Shown one piece after another: positions 18,917 through 28,613 of a stretch of DNA of 64,000 nucleotides (position 1 is the first letter of the stretch; each line of letters opens with the position of its first letter). The stretch lies in assembly GCA_003416985.1 (NCBI GenBank), contig QVIN01000008.1:62001-126000 (forward strand), read 5' to 3'. A program made the position numbers and the translations under genes. Origin of the DNA: Duganella sp. BJB480 (GTDB taxonomy: Bacteria > Pseudomonadota > Gammaproteobacteria > Burkholderiales > Burkholderiaceae_D). The notes under the pieces are model-generated. The model was not told where the DNA came from and ran no database searches. It saw only the letters and a program-made list of their open reading frames with translations.

Positions 18917-21900
18917 TGGCCGACAACCAAGACAAAACCGCACCGGCCACCGCCGCCACGCCGCCGCGCCGCCGCTGGCCGCGCCGCGTGTTCATTTCGC
19001 TGGGCGTGCTGGTGGCGCTGCTGGCCGGCGCCTTCTGGCTGCTGGGCCGCGAATCGACCTTGCAGCAGCTGGTGCAGCGCATCGCCAACGCCAGCGGCGG
19101 ACAGGTCGCCGTCAGCGGCGTCTCCGGATCGCTGTACCACCGCATGCACATCGGGCATCTGGTCTACCGCAGCAAGGACAGCGTCATCACGGCGGACGAC
19201 ATCGACATCAACTGGTCGCCGCTGCAGTATTTTTCCGAAGGCCTGGCCATCAGCGAACTGCATGTGGCCGCGCTGACGGTGCAGAGCATCGGCCCGTCGG
19301 AGCCGGCCAAGATGCCTGAATCGCTGGCCGCGCCCTTCCGTCTCAGCCTGTCCGACGCGCGGCTCGACAAGCTCACGCTGACCAGCGCCACCGGCAGCAA
19401 CGTGATCGAACGCCTGCGCTTCCAGCTGTACGGCGACCGCACCAGCTGGCACCTGCAGGAGGCCAGCGCCCATACCGCATTCGGCGACGCCACGGCCGAC
19501 CTGACCATCGGCGCCGGCAAGCCGTTCGCGCTGCAAGGCAAGGCCGCGCTGGCGCAGGCCGGCGGCGCCGCGCAATCGTCGCAGACCGGCGGGGCCACGC
19601 GGCCAACGCAGACCGCCGGCGGCGCTCAGCCGGCGCAGACCGGCGGTGCCACACAGCCGGCGCAGACCGTCGGCGGCGCGCGTCTGTCGCTGGAGGCCGG
19701 CGGTAACTTGGCCCTGTTGACGCTCAAGGCCCAGGGCAACGCCAACGGCGCGAGCGGCAAGGCCAATGTGGCGCTGGCGCCGTTCGACCCCGTCATCCTG
19801 CGCGCGCTGGACCTGAACGCCCGCGACCTCGATCCGGCCGGCTTCGATCCAGGCTGGCCGCAGGCGAAATTCAGCCTGCAGGTGAGCGCCGCCATCGGCG
19901 CCGATCAAAAGCTGTCCGGCCAGTTCGCGCTGCTCAACCAGGGCAAGGCCGCGCCGCTCGACCAGCAAGGCTTGCCGCTGCAAGCGTTCAGCGGCAAGCT
20001 GGCCGGCACGCTGACCTCCTCCCGGCTGGAGAACGTGCTGCTCGACCTGGGCGCGGCGGGACGCTTCACCGGCGGCGGCCACGTCAAGCGCAGCGCGCCC
20101 GACGCCGGCGTCGACGCCGCGCAGTTCGCGCTGCACACCGACCGCCTCGACCTGAAGCACATCCACAGCAGCATCAACAAGACCAGCGTCGCCGGGGACA
20201 TCACGCTGGGCAGCACGCCAAGCATGCAAACGCTGAGCGCCAAACTGGCGCAGGACGGCCTGCGCCTGGACCTGCAAGCTTCGCTGGCCGACGCCCTGCT
20301 GCAGCTGCACGAAGCGCGCCTGCTGGCGAAGAAAGGCAGCATCAGCGCCACCGGCCAGGCCAGCCTCAAAAACAAGCGGGAATTCAGCGCCAAGCTGCGC
20401 GCCGACCATTTCGATCCGTCCGCGCTGGGCGCCGGCTATCCGGTGGCCGACCTCAATGCCGACATCAACGCCAGCGGCCACGTCGCGCCGGCATGGCAGG
20501 TGGCGGCCAGCTTCGACCTGAAGGCCAGCAAGCTCGCCGGCCAGACGCTGTCCGGCAACGGCAAGCTGAATGCGGACGCGCAGCACATCAGCGGCGTGGA
20601 CGCCCACCTGGCGATGGCGCAGAACACCGCCGACATCAGCGGCGGCTTCGGCGCGCCGGGCGAACAGCTGCGCTGGAAAGTCGACGCGCGCCAGCTGTCG
20701 GCGCTGGCCTCGGACTTGATCGGCGCCGTCAGCGCCAGCGGCATCGTCACCGGCAGCATGGCCGAGCCGCGCACCACCTTCGAAGCCGACGCCAAGGGAC
20801 TGGGCCTCGCCTCCGCCAAGCGCCCCGTGCCCGATAGCCTGATCCACGCCGCCGGCGACGTCACGCTGGCCGGGCCGAAGAAGACACCCGAGCTGAAAAT
20901 GAACGGCGCCATACAGCGCCTCAATCCCGCAGCCTTCGGCGCGGCGCAGGCGGGCTCCGTCAACGCCACGTTCACGGCCGACGCGCGGCTGGCCGCCGAC
21001 TGGCGCGCCGGCGTGAACCTGACCCTGCAACCGTCGACCTTCGCCAACGCGCCGCTGAGCGGCTACGCCCGGTTCAGCGCCGACAAGGACAGCATCGACA
21101 ACGCCGACATCGACCTGCGGCTGGCGTCCAACAGCCTGCAGGCCAAGGGCAGCTTCGGCAGCCCGCGCGACAAGCTCGATTGGAAGCTCAGCGCGCCGCA
21201 ACTGGCCGCGCTGGGTCCGCAGTTCGCGGGCGCGCTGCAGGCCAGCGGCAGCCTGTCCGGCACCCGCGCCAAGCCGGCGCTGACGCTCGCGCTGGACGGC
21301 GCCAACCTGCGCGCGCCCGGCCAGCAGCAGATCGGCACGATACGCGGCAGCGCCACGCTGGGCAACACCGCCGCACTGGCGGCCGGCACGCCGCCAACCA
21401 TCGCGTCGGCCATCTCGGCGGTCACGTCGGCGGCCAAATCGGCCGTAGCATCGGCGGCCAGTTCGACGGCCGCGCCAGCTGCCACGACGCAGGACCGCCG
21501 CGCGGCCACCGGCGCCAACGCCCGCGCCACGGCACGCGCCAACGGCGACACCGACACCTACGCCGACGTCCCGCTGGTCAGCGACATCGAAATCACCCGC
21601 TACGTCTCCCCTTCCCTGACGCTGGACAAGGCGCGCCTGCAAACCAGCGGCACGCGCAGCAGCCACACGCTGCAGCTCAGCGCCAGCAATGCCGACTTCG
21701 ACGCCGCCGTGCGCGTCAAGGGCGGCTGGGCCAACGACACCTGGACCGGCGCCATCGACACCCTGCAAAACCGCGGCCGCTACGCCTTCACCTTGGCCGC
21801 CCCGGCGCCGCTCAAGCTGGCCGCGCCGGCCGGCAGCGGCGTCGCCGGCCTGCTGCGTCCCGAACAGATCGCCCTGGGCAGCACCGCCATCAAGCTCCCC

Positions 21901-23610
21901 GACGGCAGCATCCGCATCGACAGCCTGGAAAAAACCGGCCCCGCGTGGCGCAGCAAGGGCATGGCCGCCGGCGTGCCGGTCAACTACCTGGCCCAGTTCT
22001 CCGACGCCTGGCGCGACAACGTCCGCAGCACCATGACCGTCGGCGCGGAATGGGGCCTGCAGCTACAGGCGGCCGGCAAGGACAGCCCGCCGGTGCTGGG
22101 CGGCCTGCTGCACGTCTACCGCGAACAGGGCGACCTGACCATCACCGGTGCCGACCTGCCGCAGCCGCTCGGCCTGCGCACGCTGGACGGCCGGGTCGAC
22201 GTCAACGACGGCACGCTGCGCCTGCAGCTGAAAGTGGACGGCACCCGCGCCGGCCAGGCGCGCCTCGACGCCACCGCGCAGCTGCACGACGGCCGCCTGG
22301 CCGACAGCAGCGCCATCACGTTGAGCGGCAACGCCAATATGGGCTCGCTGGCCTGGCTGGCGCCGCTGACAGGCCAGCCGGGACTGGAGATCGACGGCGC
22401 GCTCAAGCTGGCCGTCAACGGCGGCGGCACCATAGCCGCGCCGCAGCTGGACGGCGACATCAGCGGCGACAAGCTGGTGCTGAACTGGGTCGACCAGGGC
22501 ATCAAGCTGCGCAACGGCCAGCTGCAGGCGCGCCTCACCGGCGACCAGCTGCAGCTGCAAAAGCTGGCCTTCGACGGCAACGAGGGCCACGCCCAGGCCG
22601 ACGGCTGGATACGCTACGCCGGCAACGAGGCCACCATGAGCCTCAAGCTCAGCGCCGACAAGCTGGAAGTGCTGTCGCGCCCCGACCGCATCCTGGTCGT
22701 CAGCGGCCAGAGCACGCTGGTGCGCGACGCCAAGCGCTTCCAGCTGGACGGCAAGTTCCGCGCCGACCGCGCCAGCATCGAACTGGCCGGCGAGAACACG
22801 CCCACGCTCAGCGACGACGTGGTCATCATCGGCAAGGGCGCGCCGCCGGCCAAGGCGCCGCAGGGCCAGCCGCTCAACATCGACCTGGAGGCCGACCTGG
22901 GCGACGCCTTCAACCTCAAGGGCAAGGGCCTGGACGCCCAGCTGGCCGGCGCGCTGCGCATCCACGTGGCCGACCGCCGGCCGCCGCGCGTCAACGGCAG
23001 CATCCGCGTGGTCAGCGGCACCTATGCGGCATATGGACAGAAGCTGGCGATCGACCGCGGCGTGATCAACTTCACCGGCGCCTATGACAACCCGGGCCTG
23101 AGCATCCTGGCCGTGCGCCGCCGGCCCGAGGGCGAGGCGCTCAGCGAGACCAATGTGGAAGCGGGTGTGGAGGTGCGCGGCACCGCGCTGGCGCCGGTGG
23201 CCAAGCTGGTGTCCACGCCGGCCGTGTCGGACAGCGACAAGCTGGCCTGGCTGGTGCTGGGCCACGGCATCGACAACACCGCCGGCAACGACATGGCGCT
23301 GCTCAGCGCGGCGGCGGGCGCGCTGTTCGGCGGCGGCCAGGGCAAGCTGGCCAACGCGCTGGGCGTGGATGAACTGGGCGTGAGCCAGGCGGCCGGCACC
23401 GCGGCCGGCGCGGCCACGGGCTTGCAGACCACGGTGGTCACGGTGGGCAAGCGGCTGTCGTCGCGCGCCTACCTGAGCTTCGAGCAGGGCGCGGGCACGG
23501 CGACCAGCCTGGTCAAGCTGAAGTACAAGCTGAACCCGCGCATCTCGCTGCAGTTCCAGACCGGCACCAACAACGCGCTGGACGTGCTCTACACCTGGGC
23601 CTTCGACTAA
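18916..23610 (+). CDS. tamB: Translocation and assembly module subunit TamB
   Basis: A 1564-residue AsmA-like protein that bridges the periplasm. The N-terminal signal anchor (VFISLGVLVALLAGAFWLL) follows a basic stretch. A very long repetitive beta-strand region comes next, and the conserved C-terminal DUF490/TamB domain ends in VLYTWAFD (features INFTGAYDNPGLSILAVRR and LAWLVLGHG). It forms a lipid/protein conduit with TamA. It is slightly longer than the E. coli protein. Two low-complexity inserts are visible: a Gly-Gly-Ala/Gln-Thr repeat at residues about 214-255 and an Ala/Thr-rich stretch around 835-880. The start overlaps the tamA stop by one base. No terminator is seen before the small minus-strand ORF that follows. 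Confidence 0.94.
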   Translation: MADNQDKTAPATAATPPRRRWPRRVFISLGVLVALLAGAFWLLGRESTLQQLVQRIANASGGQVAVSGVSGSLYHRMHIGHLVYRSKDSVITADDIDINWSPLQYFSEGLAISELHVAALTVQSIGPSEPAKMPESLAAPFRLSLSDARLDKLTLTSATGSNVIERLRFQLYGDRTSWHLQEASAHTAFGDATADLTIGAGKPFALQGKAALAQAGGAAQSSQTGGATRPTQTAGGAQPAQTGGATQPAQTVGGARLSLEAGGNLALLTLKAQGNANGASGKANVALAPFDPVILRALDLNARDLDPAGFDPGWPQAKFSLQVSAAIGADQKLSGQFALLNQGKAAPLDQQGLPLQAFSGKLAGTLTSSRLENVLLDLGAAGRFTGGGHVKRSAPDAGVDAAQFALHTDRLDLKHIHSSINKTSVAGDITLGSTPSMQTLSAKLAQDGLRLDLQASLADALLQLHEARLLAKKGSISATGQASLKNKREFSAKLRADHFDPSALGAGYPVADLNADINASGHVAPAWQVAASFDLKASKLAGQTLSGNGKLNADAQHISGVDAHLAMAQNTADISGGFGAPGEQLRWKVDARQLSALASDLIGAVSASGIVTGSMAEPRTTFEADAKGLGLASAKRPVPDSLIHAAGDVTLAGPKKTPELKMNGAIQRLNPAAFGAAQAGSVNATFTADARLAADWRAGVNLTLQPSTFANAPLSGYARFSADKDSIDNADIDLRLASNSLQAKGSFGSPRDKLDWKLSAPQLAALGPQFAGALQASGSLSGTRAKPALTLALDGANLRAPGQQQIGTIRGSATLGNTAALAAGTPPTIASAISAVTSAAKSAVASAASSTAAPAATTQDRRAATGANARATARANGDTDTYADVPLVSDIEITRYVSPSLTLDKARLQTSGTRSSHTLQLSASNADFDAAVRVKGGWANDTWTGAIDTLQNRGRYAFTLAAPAPLKLAAPAGSGVAGLLRPEQIALGSTAIKLPDGSIRIDSLEKTGPAWRSKGMAAGVPVNYLAQFSDAWRDNVRSTMTVGAEWGLQLQAAGKDSPPVLGGLLHVYREQGDLTITGADLPQPLGLRTLDGRVDVNDGTLRLQLKVDGTRAGQARLDATAQLHDGRLADSSAITLSGNANMGSLAWLAPLTGQPGLEIDGALKLAVNGGGTIAAPQLDGDISGDKLVLNWVDQGIKLRNGQLQARLTGDQLQLQKLAFDGNEGHAQADGWIRYAGNEATMSLKLSADKLEVLSRPDRILVVSGQSTLVRDAKRFQLDGKFRADRASIELAGENTPTLSDDVVIIGKGAPPAKAPQGQPLNIDLEADLGDAFNLKGKGLDAQLAGALRIHVADRRPPRVNGSIRVVSGTYAAYGQKLAIDRGVINFTGAYDNPGLSILAVRRRPEGEALSETNVEAGVEVRGTALAPVAKLVSTPAVSDSDKLAWLVLGHGIDNTAGNDMALLSAAAGALFGGGQGKLANALGVDELGVSQAAGTAAGAATGLQTTVVTVGKRLSSRAYLSFEQGAGTATSLVKLKYKLNPRISLQFQTGTNNALDVLYTWAFD
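19556..19680 (+). repeat. In-frame tandem repeat within tamB
   Basis: Four to five imperfect units of 8-10 codons (24-30 bases) with consensus GGATQPAQT (for example GGAAQSSQT, GGATRPTQTA, GGAQPAQT, GGATQPAQTV). Unit length varies in multiples of three so the frame is kept. Likely variable between strains. Confidence 0.75.
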
Positions 23611-23613
23611 GCC

Positions 23614-23727
23614 TTAGCTCGGATTATGGTCCGGCACAGGATCGTCCTGCGGCACGGGATGGGGGATGGCCGGCGGCGCCGGATCATCCACCGGGATAGG
23701 GTCGGGGGCGCGGTGAGTGAGATGCAT
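23614..23727 (-). CDS. Very small Pro/Asp-rich ORF (37 residues)
   Basis: An ATG at 23727 is preceded by a consensus AAGGAG with an 8-base gap. The 37-codon frame is rich in Pro, Asp and His (DPIPVDDPAPPAIPHP, then PVPQDDPVPDHNPS) and ends in TAA. The spacing and codon pattern look genuine, and it fills the gap between tamB and the S9 peptidase gene. No hydrophobic segment; function unknown. Confidence 0.5.
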   Translation of the reverse strand: MHLTHRAPDPIPVDDPAPPAIPHPVPQDDPVPDHNPS

Positions 23728-23772
23728 GGTCGGTACTCCTTGAGCTGAGTCGTACCGCCATTCTACGCCGCT

Positions 23773-26232
23773 CTACCCCGGTTTCGCGTGCTTGACGTAT
23801 TTATCCAGCCACGCGTTGGTCTCGTACAGCATGTGCAGGATGGACTCGCGCGCGCGGTAGGCGTGCGACTCGTTGGGCAGCATCACCAGCCGCGCCGTGC
23901 CGCCCAGCCCCTTGATGGCCTGGAACATGCGCTCGCTCTGCAAGGGGAAGGTGCCGGAGTTGCTGTCCTCGGCGCCGTGGATCAGCAGCATCGCATCCTT
24001 GATCTTGTCGGCGTTATTGAACGGCGACATGGCCTGGTACACCTCCTGCGCCTGCCAGAACGCCCGCTCCTCGGACTGGAAGCCGAACGGCGTCAGCGTG
24101 CGGTTGTAGGCGCCGCTGCGCGCGATCCCGGCGCGGAACAGCCGCGTGTGCGCCAGCAGGTTGCCGGTCATGAAGGCGCCGTAGGAATGGCCGCCGATGG
24201 CGATGCGGTGGCGGTCGGCCACCCCGCGCCGCACCACCTCGTCCACCGCCGCCTGCGCGTCGGCCACCAGCTGCGGCAGATAGCTGTCGTTCGGCTCCGC
24301 GTCGCCGGCGCCGATGATGGGGAACGATGGATTGTCCAGCACCGCGTAGCCCATCGCCAGGAAGGCCGCCGGCCCCCAGTAGCTGACCGCGTTGAAGCGG
24401 TACGGCGAGCCGGTGGTCTGGCTGGCCGCGCCGGCCGACTTGAACTCCTGCGGATAGGCCCACATCAGCAGCGGCAGCGGGCCGTCGCGCACCGCGTCGT
24501 ACCCGGACGGCAGCATCAGCGTGGCGGTCAGCTCGACGCCGTCGTTGCGCGGGTAGCGGATCTGCTCCTTGCGCACGTCCTTGAGCTGCGGCGTCGGATG
24601 CGGGTAATTGGTCAGCGCCTTGAGCTGCAGGCCGTCCGGCCGCGTCAGGTCGCGCAGGTAGTAGTTGGGCCGCTCGGTGGGCGACTCGCGCGTCGTCAGC
24701 AGCAGCGTGCCCTCGTCGTTGAGCACCGCCGCCACGTTCTCGAAATACGGCGCCTCGCTCTGGAACAGGCGCACCTTCTGCCGCGTGGTCAGGCTCAGGC
24801 GGTCGATGAAGGGACGGTCGCCCTCCGGCGTGGCGCCGGCGCCGTCCAGCAGGATCGTGGTGCCGGGGCCGATCAGCAGGCGCGGGAAGCCGCTGGCGTC
24901 GGCCCGCATCACCGGCGAGCCGGGGCTGTTGTAGCGGTCCTCGTACGAGCCGGCGTAGATCAGCTCCGGCGGAGTCGACAAGTGTTCGGGTTCGATCATC
25001 CACTGCTTGTAGTCGCGCGTCTTGTGCCAGCGCTCGTTGATCAGGGCGACGTCGCCGCGCCCCCAGGCCACGCCGGCGTAGCGCATCGTCAGCCGCGCCA
25101 GCACCAGCGGCGGTTCGCGGAACGGCGCCGCGTGCAGGTAGACCACGTCGCGGACATTGTCGATCACCGGGCGCGCCGGATCGCCGCCGTCCTGCGCCTC
25201 GGTCCACACCAGCGTGGCCGGCACGTCGGCCCGCCACGACACATGGCGCACGCCCTCGGACACCGCGTCGTTCCCCGGCGGCAGGCCCTCCTCCAGCGGC
25301 AGCGTGGCCACCGTGTGCAGCACCTCGCCCGCCAGGTCGCGCACCTCGATCCGCTCGCCGAAGCTGGACGCCGGCACGATGTAGGAATACGGCCGCGTCA
25401 CGCTCTGCGTCAGCAGGTACTGGCCGCCCGGCGCGATTGAGGTGCGCGAGAACTGCCCCGGCGCGCCGATCGGGCGCGGTTTGCCGTGCAGGTCCAGCAG
25501 CACCATCTGCACCGTGACGTAGTACTCGAACAGGCGCGCGTCGTCCTCGTTCTTGAGCAGGTCCTGGTAGGTGCGCAGCTGGCGCGGCGCGCCTCCCGGC
25601 TCGCTATCCTGCAACATCGGGCCGGCCGGCACGCCGTCCGGCTGCGGCGCCTTGCCGATGCCGGCGGGACGCCAGTGCACCAGCAGGCCGCTGCTGTCGG
25701 GCAGCCAATTGAAGCCGCGCGTGAGCACCGCCGACAGCGGCTGCGCCGACAGCCGCCTGGCCTTGCGCGCCTCGATATCGACCAGCCACAACTCCACCGC
25801 GCCGCGCTCGCCCTTGTAGGCCACGTGCGAGAACGCCAGGTGGCGCTGGTCGGGCGACCAGGCCAGGTCCGCCAGGCGCAGCGCGCGCGGCAGGCCCTTG
25901 ATGCGGCTTTCCTTTTGCGTGGCGATGTCCAGCAGTCCAAGGTCGGTGCCGAACGAGAAGCGCGACGAGGAACAGGTGCGCGGGTTGATGCGCAGGCCGG
26001 CCAGCTTGAGCTCCGGCTGCGCCACCTCGGCGATGCCGGGCAGCGGCGGCGTCTGCACCACGGCGGCCAGGTTGCGTTGGGGGCTCAGGCTGAGGCCCGG
26101 CGCGCGCGGCGCGTCGACGATGTCCATCAGCGCGGCGGGCGGCAGGCGGTAGCCGCCTTCCTGCGCGCCGGCCTGCGGCGAGGCGGCCATCAATCCCAGA
26201 TTCAGCGGCAGCATGGTTAACGGTTTGTTCAT
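23773..26232 (-). CDS. Exported S9-family serine peptidase (prolyl oligopeptidase fold)
   Basis: An 819-residue protein: a probable N-terminal signal peptide (TMLPLNLGLMAASPQAGA), a beta-propeller-like region to about residue 560 (WSPDQRHLAFSH and similar blades), and a C-terminal alpha/beta-hydrolase domain. The catalytic triad is readable: S683 in GGHSYGAFM, D756 in HGAEDSNSG and H790 in NESHAYR. The domain order and sequence are closest to the glutamyl-endopeptidase-like S9 branch, so it probably trims peptides in the periplasm, but cleavage specificity is inferred. Transcribed alone on the minus strand, divergent from the 26398 membrane-protein gene across about 165 bases. Confidence 0.9.
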   Translation of the reverse strand: MNKPLTMLPLNLGLMAASPQAGAQEGGYRLPPAALMDIVDAPRAPGLSLSPQRNLAAVVQTPPLPGIAEVAQPELKLAGLRINPRTCSSSRFSFGTDLGLLDIATQKESRIKGLPRALRLADLAWSPDQRHLAFSHVAYKGERGAVELWLVDIEARKARRLSAQPLSAVLTRGFNWLPDSSGLLVHWRPAGIGKAPQPDGVPAGPMLQDSEPGGAPRQLRTYQDLLKNEDDARLFEYYVTVQMVLLDLHGKPRPIGAPGQFSRTSIAPGGQYLLTQSVTRPYSYIVPASSFGERIEVRDLAGEVLHTVATLPLEEGLPPGNDAVSEGVRHVSWRADVPATLVWTEAQDGGDPARPVIDNVRDVVYLHAAPFREPPLVLARLTMRYAGVAWGRGDVALINERWHKTRDYKQWMIEPEHLSTPPELIYAGSYEDRYNSPGSPVMRADASGFPRLLIGPGTTILLDGAGATPEGDRPFIDRLSLTTRQKVRLFQSEAPYFENVAAVLNDEGTLLLTTRESPTERPNYYLRDLTRPDGLQLKALTNYPHPTPQLKDVRKEQIRYPRNDGVELTATLMLPSGYDAVRDGPLPLLMWAYPQEFKSAGAASQTTGSPYRFNAVSYWGPAAFLAMGYAVLDNPSFPIIGAGDAEPNDSYLPQLVADAQAAVDEVVRRGVADRHRIAIGGHSYGAFMTGNLLAHTRLFRAGIARSGAYNRTLTPFGFQSEERAFWQAQEVYQAMSPFNNADKIKDAMLLIHGAEDSNSGTFPLQSERMFQAIKGLGGTARLVMLPNESHAYRARESILHMLYETNAWLDKYVKHAKPG

Positions 26233-26397
26233 GGATGTCCTTTCGGTCCAGAAGCGAGGCTGCTGCGGACCAGTTTGCTTATGCTATCCGTGAATGTCAA
26301 CCAATGCCGGATATTCCGTGACAATCTGTAACGCTGGGGCGCGCGGGCGGAGTGGCGTACAATCGCGGTTCTTCGAATCACGCCGTTGGAATCGTCT

Positions 26398-26931
26398 ATG
26401 GATATGCCTACTATCGTCCTGTTGCTGCTGGTGCCCCTGGCCATCTGGCGCATCTACTCGCGCCTGAAACGCCTGATGGGCCGCACCAAGTCCGAGCTGT
26501 GGCGCCACTACACGGCCGCCGTGGTGATGGCCGGCGTGCTGGGCGTGCTGGCCGCGACGCTGCTGGGCAAGTGGGACGCCTTCGCCGCGCTGACCGTGGG
26601 CGCCGCGTTCGGCGCCGCGCTGGGCTACCGCAACATGCAACTGACCCGCTTGGAGAACACGCAGGAGGGCTTCTTCTACACGCCCAACCGCCGACTGGGC
26701 CTGCTGGTGGCGATGCTGTTCATCAGCCGCCTGATCTACCGCCTGTTCGAAGCCTACCTGCACATGCACGACCGCCTGCCGCTGGACCCGGACTTCATCG
26801 GCAATCCGCTGACGGCCGTGCTGTTTGGATTGCTGGCCGGCTTCTACTGCTGCTACAGCGTGCTGCTGATCCGCTGGCGCCGCACCCAGGTGCCGGTGCC
26901 GCGCCCGATCGACATCTTCGACATCAAATAA
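26398..26931 (+). CDS. Multi-spanning membrane protein (CcdC/DUF1453-like)
   Basis: About 177 residues from ATG 26398 (a TTG at 26386 is in frame but less likely). Four to five hydrophobic segments are visible: TIVLLLLVPLAIWRIY, VVMAGVLGVLAATLL, AALTVGAAFGAALGY, LLVAMLFISRLIY and LTAVLFGLLAGFYCCYSVLLI. The block YRNMQLTRLENTQEGFFYTPN between helices 3 and 4 resembles the CcdC/DUF1453 family, whose role is unclear. Converges with the lipoprotein hydrolase gene, 1 base between stops. Family placement is tentative; a membrane protein is certain. Confidence 0.7.
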   Translation: MDMPTIVLLLLVPLAIWRIYSRLKRLMGRTKSELWRHYTAAVVMAGVLGVLAATLLGKWDAFAALTVGAAFGAALGYRNMQLTRLENTQEGFFYTPNRRLGLLVAMLFISRLIYRLFEAYLHMHDRLPLDPDFIGNPLTAVLFGLLAGFYCCYSVLLIRWRRTQVPVPRPIDIFDIK

Positions 26932-26932
26932 A

Positions 26933-27769
26933 CTATTTGGCCGCCAGCTGCCGCACGAACTCGCAGTAGGCCGGCCGCACCGCGGCGCTGGACAGCACGC
27001 CATTGTGTCCGGCGCCCGGCACCATCACCATGCGCTTCTCGGCTGACGGCAAGGCGTCGTAGACCCGCCGCGCCAGGCGTGGCGGCGTGACGTTGTCCTC
27101 GCTCCCCTCCAGCACCAGCGCCGGCCCGGCGTAGCCCGACGCCGCCAGCACATTGTCTATCCCCCGCAGCGGTTCGCTCAACTCCACCCGCACGAACGGC
27201 CACGCATACCACGGCAGCATATTGTTGGCCCAGTCGCGCGCGTTGGTGGTGGTCGATTCCAGCACCAGCCCGCGCACGGCCGGCCGCTGCTGCGCCACGT
27301 AGGCGGCGATGAAGCTGCCCAGCGATTGTCCATGCACGATCACCCTGCCCGGCGCCTGCGCGTTGACCAGGTCGAACTCGCGCAGCGCGTCGTCCTTCAG
27401 CGCGGCGATGGTCGGCACGCCGGTGCTGCGGCCGTAGCCGCGATAGTCGACCATCACCACGTCCGCGCGGCACGGGCCGATGGCGGCCAGCACATGGTCG
27501 CCATGCTGGTCGAGGTGGAAGCCGTTGCCGCCGAAATAAAGCACGGTCAGCGCGTTGCCGGCGCTGGCTTGCACGCCGTTGAGTTGACCATTGTCCGCCG
27601 CCAGCGACACCGGCGTCAGTTTGTAGTCCGCCGCGCCGCCGTCGCCGTCGCCGATGCGCCCCGCAGGCCGCGCCTCGCCCGCGCGGTCGGGATGCACCAC
27701 GTTGCCCTCGCCGATCTGCACCGCGCAACCGGACAACATCGCCACCATCAGTACCAGTATGAATTTCAT
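26933..27769 (-). CDS. Alpha/beta-hydrolase lipoprotein
   Basis: Start set at ATG 27769 because GGAGG lies 5 bases upstream and the signal peptide begins there (MKFILVLMVAML), ending in a lipobox LSGC; an upstream in-frame ATG has no such support. The mature part is an alpha/beta hydrolase: oxyanion region YFGGNGFHLDQHG, MVDYRGYGRS, nucleophile motif GQSLGSF (Ser), acid in EGSEDNVTP and His in PGAGHNGV. It resembles the BEM46/FrsA-like serine hydrolases of unknown substrate. Anchored to a membrane by the lipid. Monocistronic; divergent from the DUF2975 gene across an AT-rich gap. Confidence 0.85.
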   Translation of the reverse strand: MKFILVLMVAMLSGCAVQIGEGNVVHPDRAGEARPAGRIGDGDGGAADYKLTPVSLAADNGQLNGVQASAGNALTVLYFGGNGFHLDQHGDHVLAAIGPCRADVVMVDYRGYGRSTGVPTIAALKDDALREFDLVNAQAPGRVIVHGQSLGSFIAAYVAQQRPAVRGLVLESTTTNARDWANNMLPWYAWPFVRVELSEPLRGIDNVLAASGYAGPALVLEGSEDNVTPPRLARRVYDALPSAEKRMVMVPGAGHNGVLSSAAVRPAYCEFVRQLAAK

Positions 27770-27849
27770 TATCGCCTCCAATAAAGGTACAATATATAAC
27801 AACAAAATTTTAATGTAAAACGATAATTTTTTACTGTATTACGATAAAT

Positions 27850-28371
27850 ATGAAAATCACCCTGATCCGCGTGCTGCTGTGGCTGTGCGTGGCCGCGCAA
27901 GCGGCCTTCTTCGTGCTGGCGTGGACCACCTACGCGCCCAGCATCGGCTCCATGACCATCGACATGACCGCCATCGGCATGCCCTTCGGCGCCCGCCATG
28001 CGCTGACGCCGGGCGCGCGCCTGCTGGGCGCCGCGCTGGCGCTGCCGACCACGCTGGTGCTGGTGTATGGCCTGTGGCGGCTGGACCGGCTGCTGCTCAA
28101 CTTCCACCGCCGGGAGTTATTCAGCGCGCAGTCGATCGGCCACCTGCGCGCCTTCGCAGGCGCCACGCTGCTTTCCACCATGCTGTCCATCGCCGAACCG
28201 CCGCTGCGCACGCTGGCGCTGCGCCTGGCCGGCGACGGTGGTCAGCACTTCGCGGTCGGCGTCAATTCCGAGCAGCTGATGCTGATCCTGGTGTGCGGGA
28301 TGTTCTACCTGATCACGCGGCTGATGCAGGAAGGCCGCCGCCTGCGCGAAGAAAACGAGGGCTTTGTCTGA
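27850..28371 (+). CDS. DUF2975 membrane protein
   Basis: A 173-residue protein with four hydrophobic segments (IRVLLWLCVAAQAAFFVLAW, ALALPTTLVLVYGLW, AGATLLSTML and LMLILVCGMFYLI). It shows the DUF2975 hallmark LDRLLLNFHRRELFSAQSIGHL and the terminal MQEGRRLREENEGFV. DUF2975 proteins are almost always encoded together with a small YozG-like HTH regulator, exactly as here (stop/start overlap TGATG at 28369-28373). Role unknown; likely a membrane sensor or sequestering partner. Preceded by an unusually AT-rich stretch (27780-27849) that probably carries the promoter. Confidence 0.87.
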   Translation: MKITLIRVLLWLCVAAQAAFFVLAWTTYAPSIGSMTIDMTAIGMPFGARHALTPGARLLGAALALPTTLVLVYGLWRLDRLLLNFHRRELFSAQSIGHLRAFAGATLLSTMLSIAEPPLRTLALRLAGDGGQHFAVGVNSEQLMLILVCGMFYLITRLMQEGRRLREENEGFV

Positions 28372-28613
28372 TGGCAATCCTGATCAACCTCGATCTGATG
28401 CTGGCCAAGCGCAAGCTCAAGTCGCGCGAGCTGGCGGCTTATGTCGGCATCACCGAACAGAATCTGTCGCTGCTCAAATCCGGCAAGGTGAAAGGCATCC
28501 GCTTCTCCACGCTGGAGAAAATCTGCGAACGCCTGGCCTGCCAGCCCGGCGACATCCTGAGCTGGGTGCCGGACGAAGGCGAAACGGACGGCGACGCCGG
28601 CGAGCTGCTATAA
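28371..28613 (+). CDS. YozG-like helix-turn-helix regulator
   Basis: An 80-residue Xre-family DNA-binding protein. It consists almost only of the HTH domain: INLDLMLAKRKLKSRELAAY, GITEQNLSLLKSGKVKGIRF (recognition helix), then LEKICERLACQPGDILSW, the standard ending of this family. Start overlaps the DUF2975 stop by one base. The pair probably regulates itself. Confidence 0.9.
   Translation: MAILINLDLMLAKRKLKSRELAAYVGITEQNLSLLKSGKVKGIRFSTLEKICERLACQPGDILSWVPDEGETDGDAGELL

Noticed and set aside
18859..21768. 969-codon minus-strand frame opposite tamB
   Set aside because: Antisense shadow; repetitive composition, no family features.
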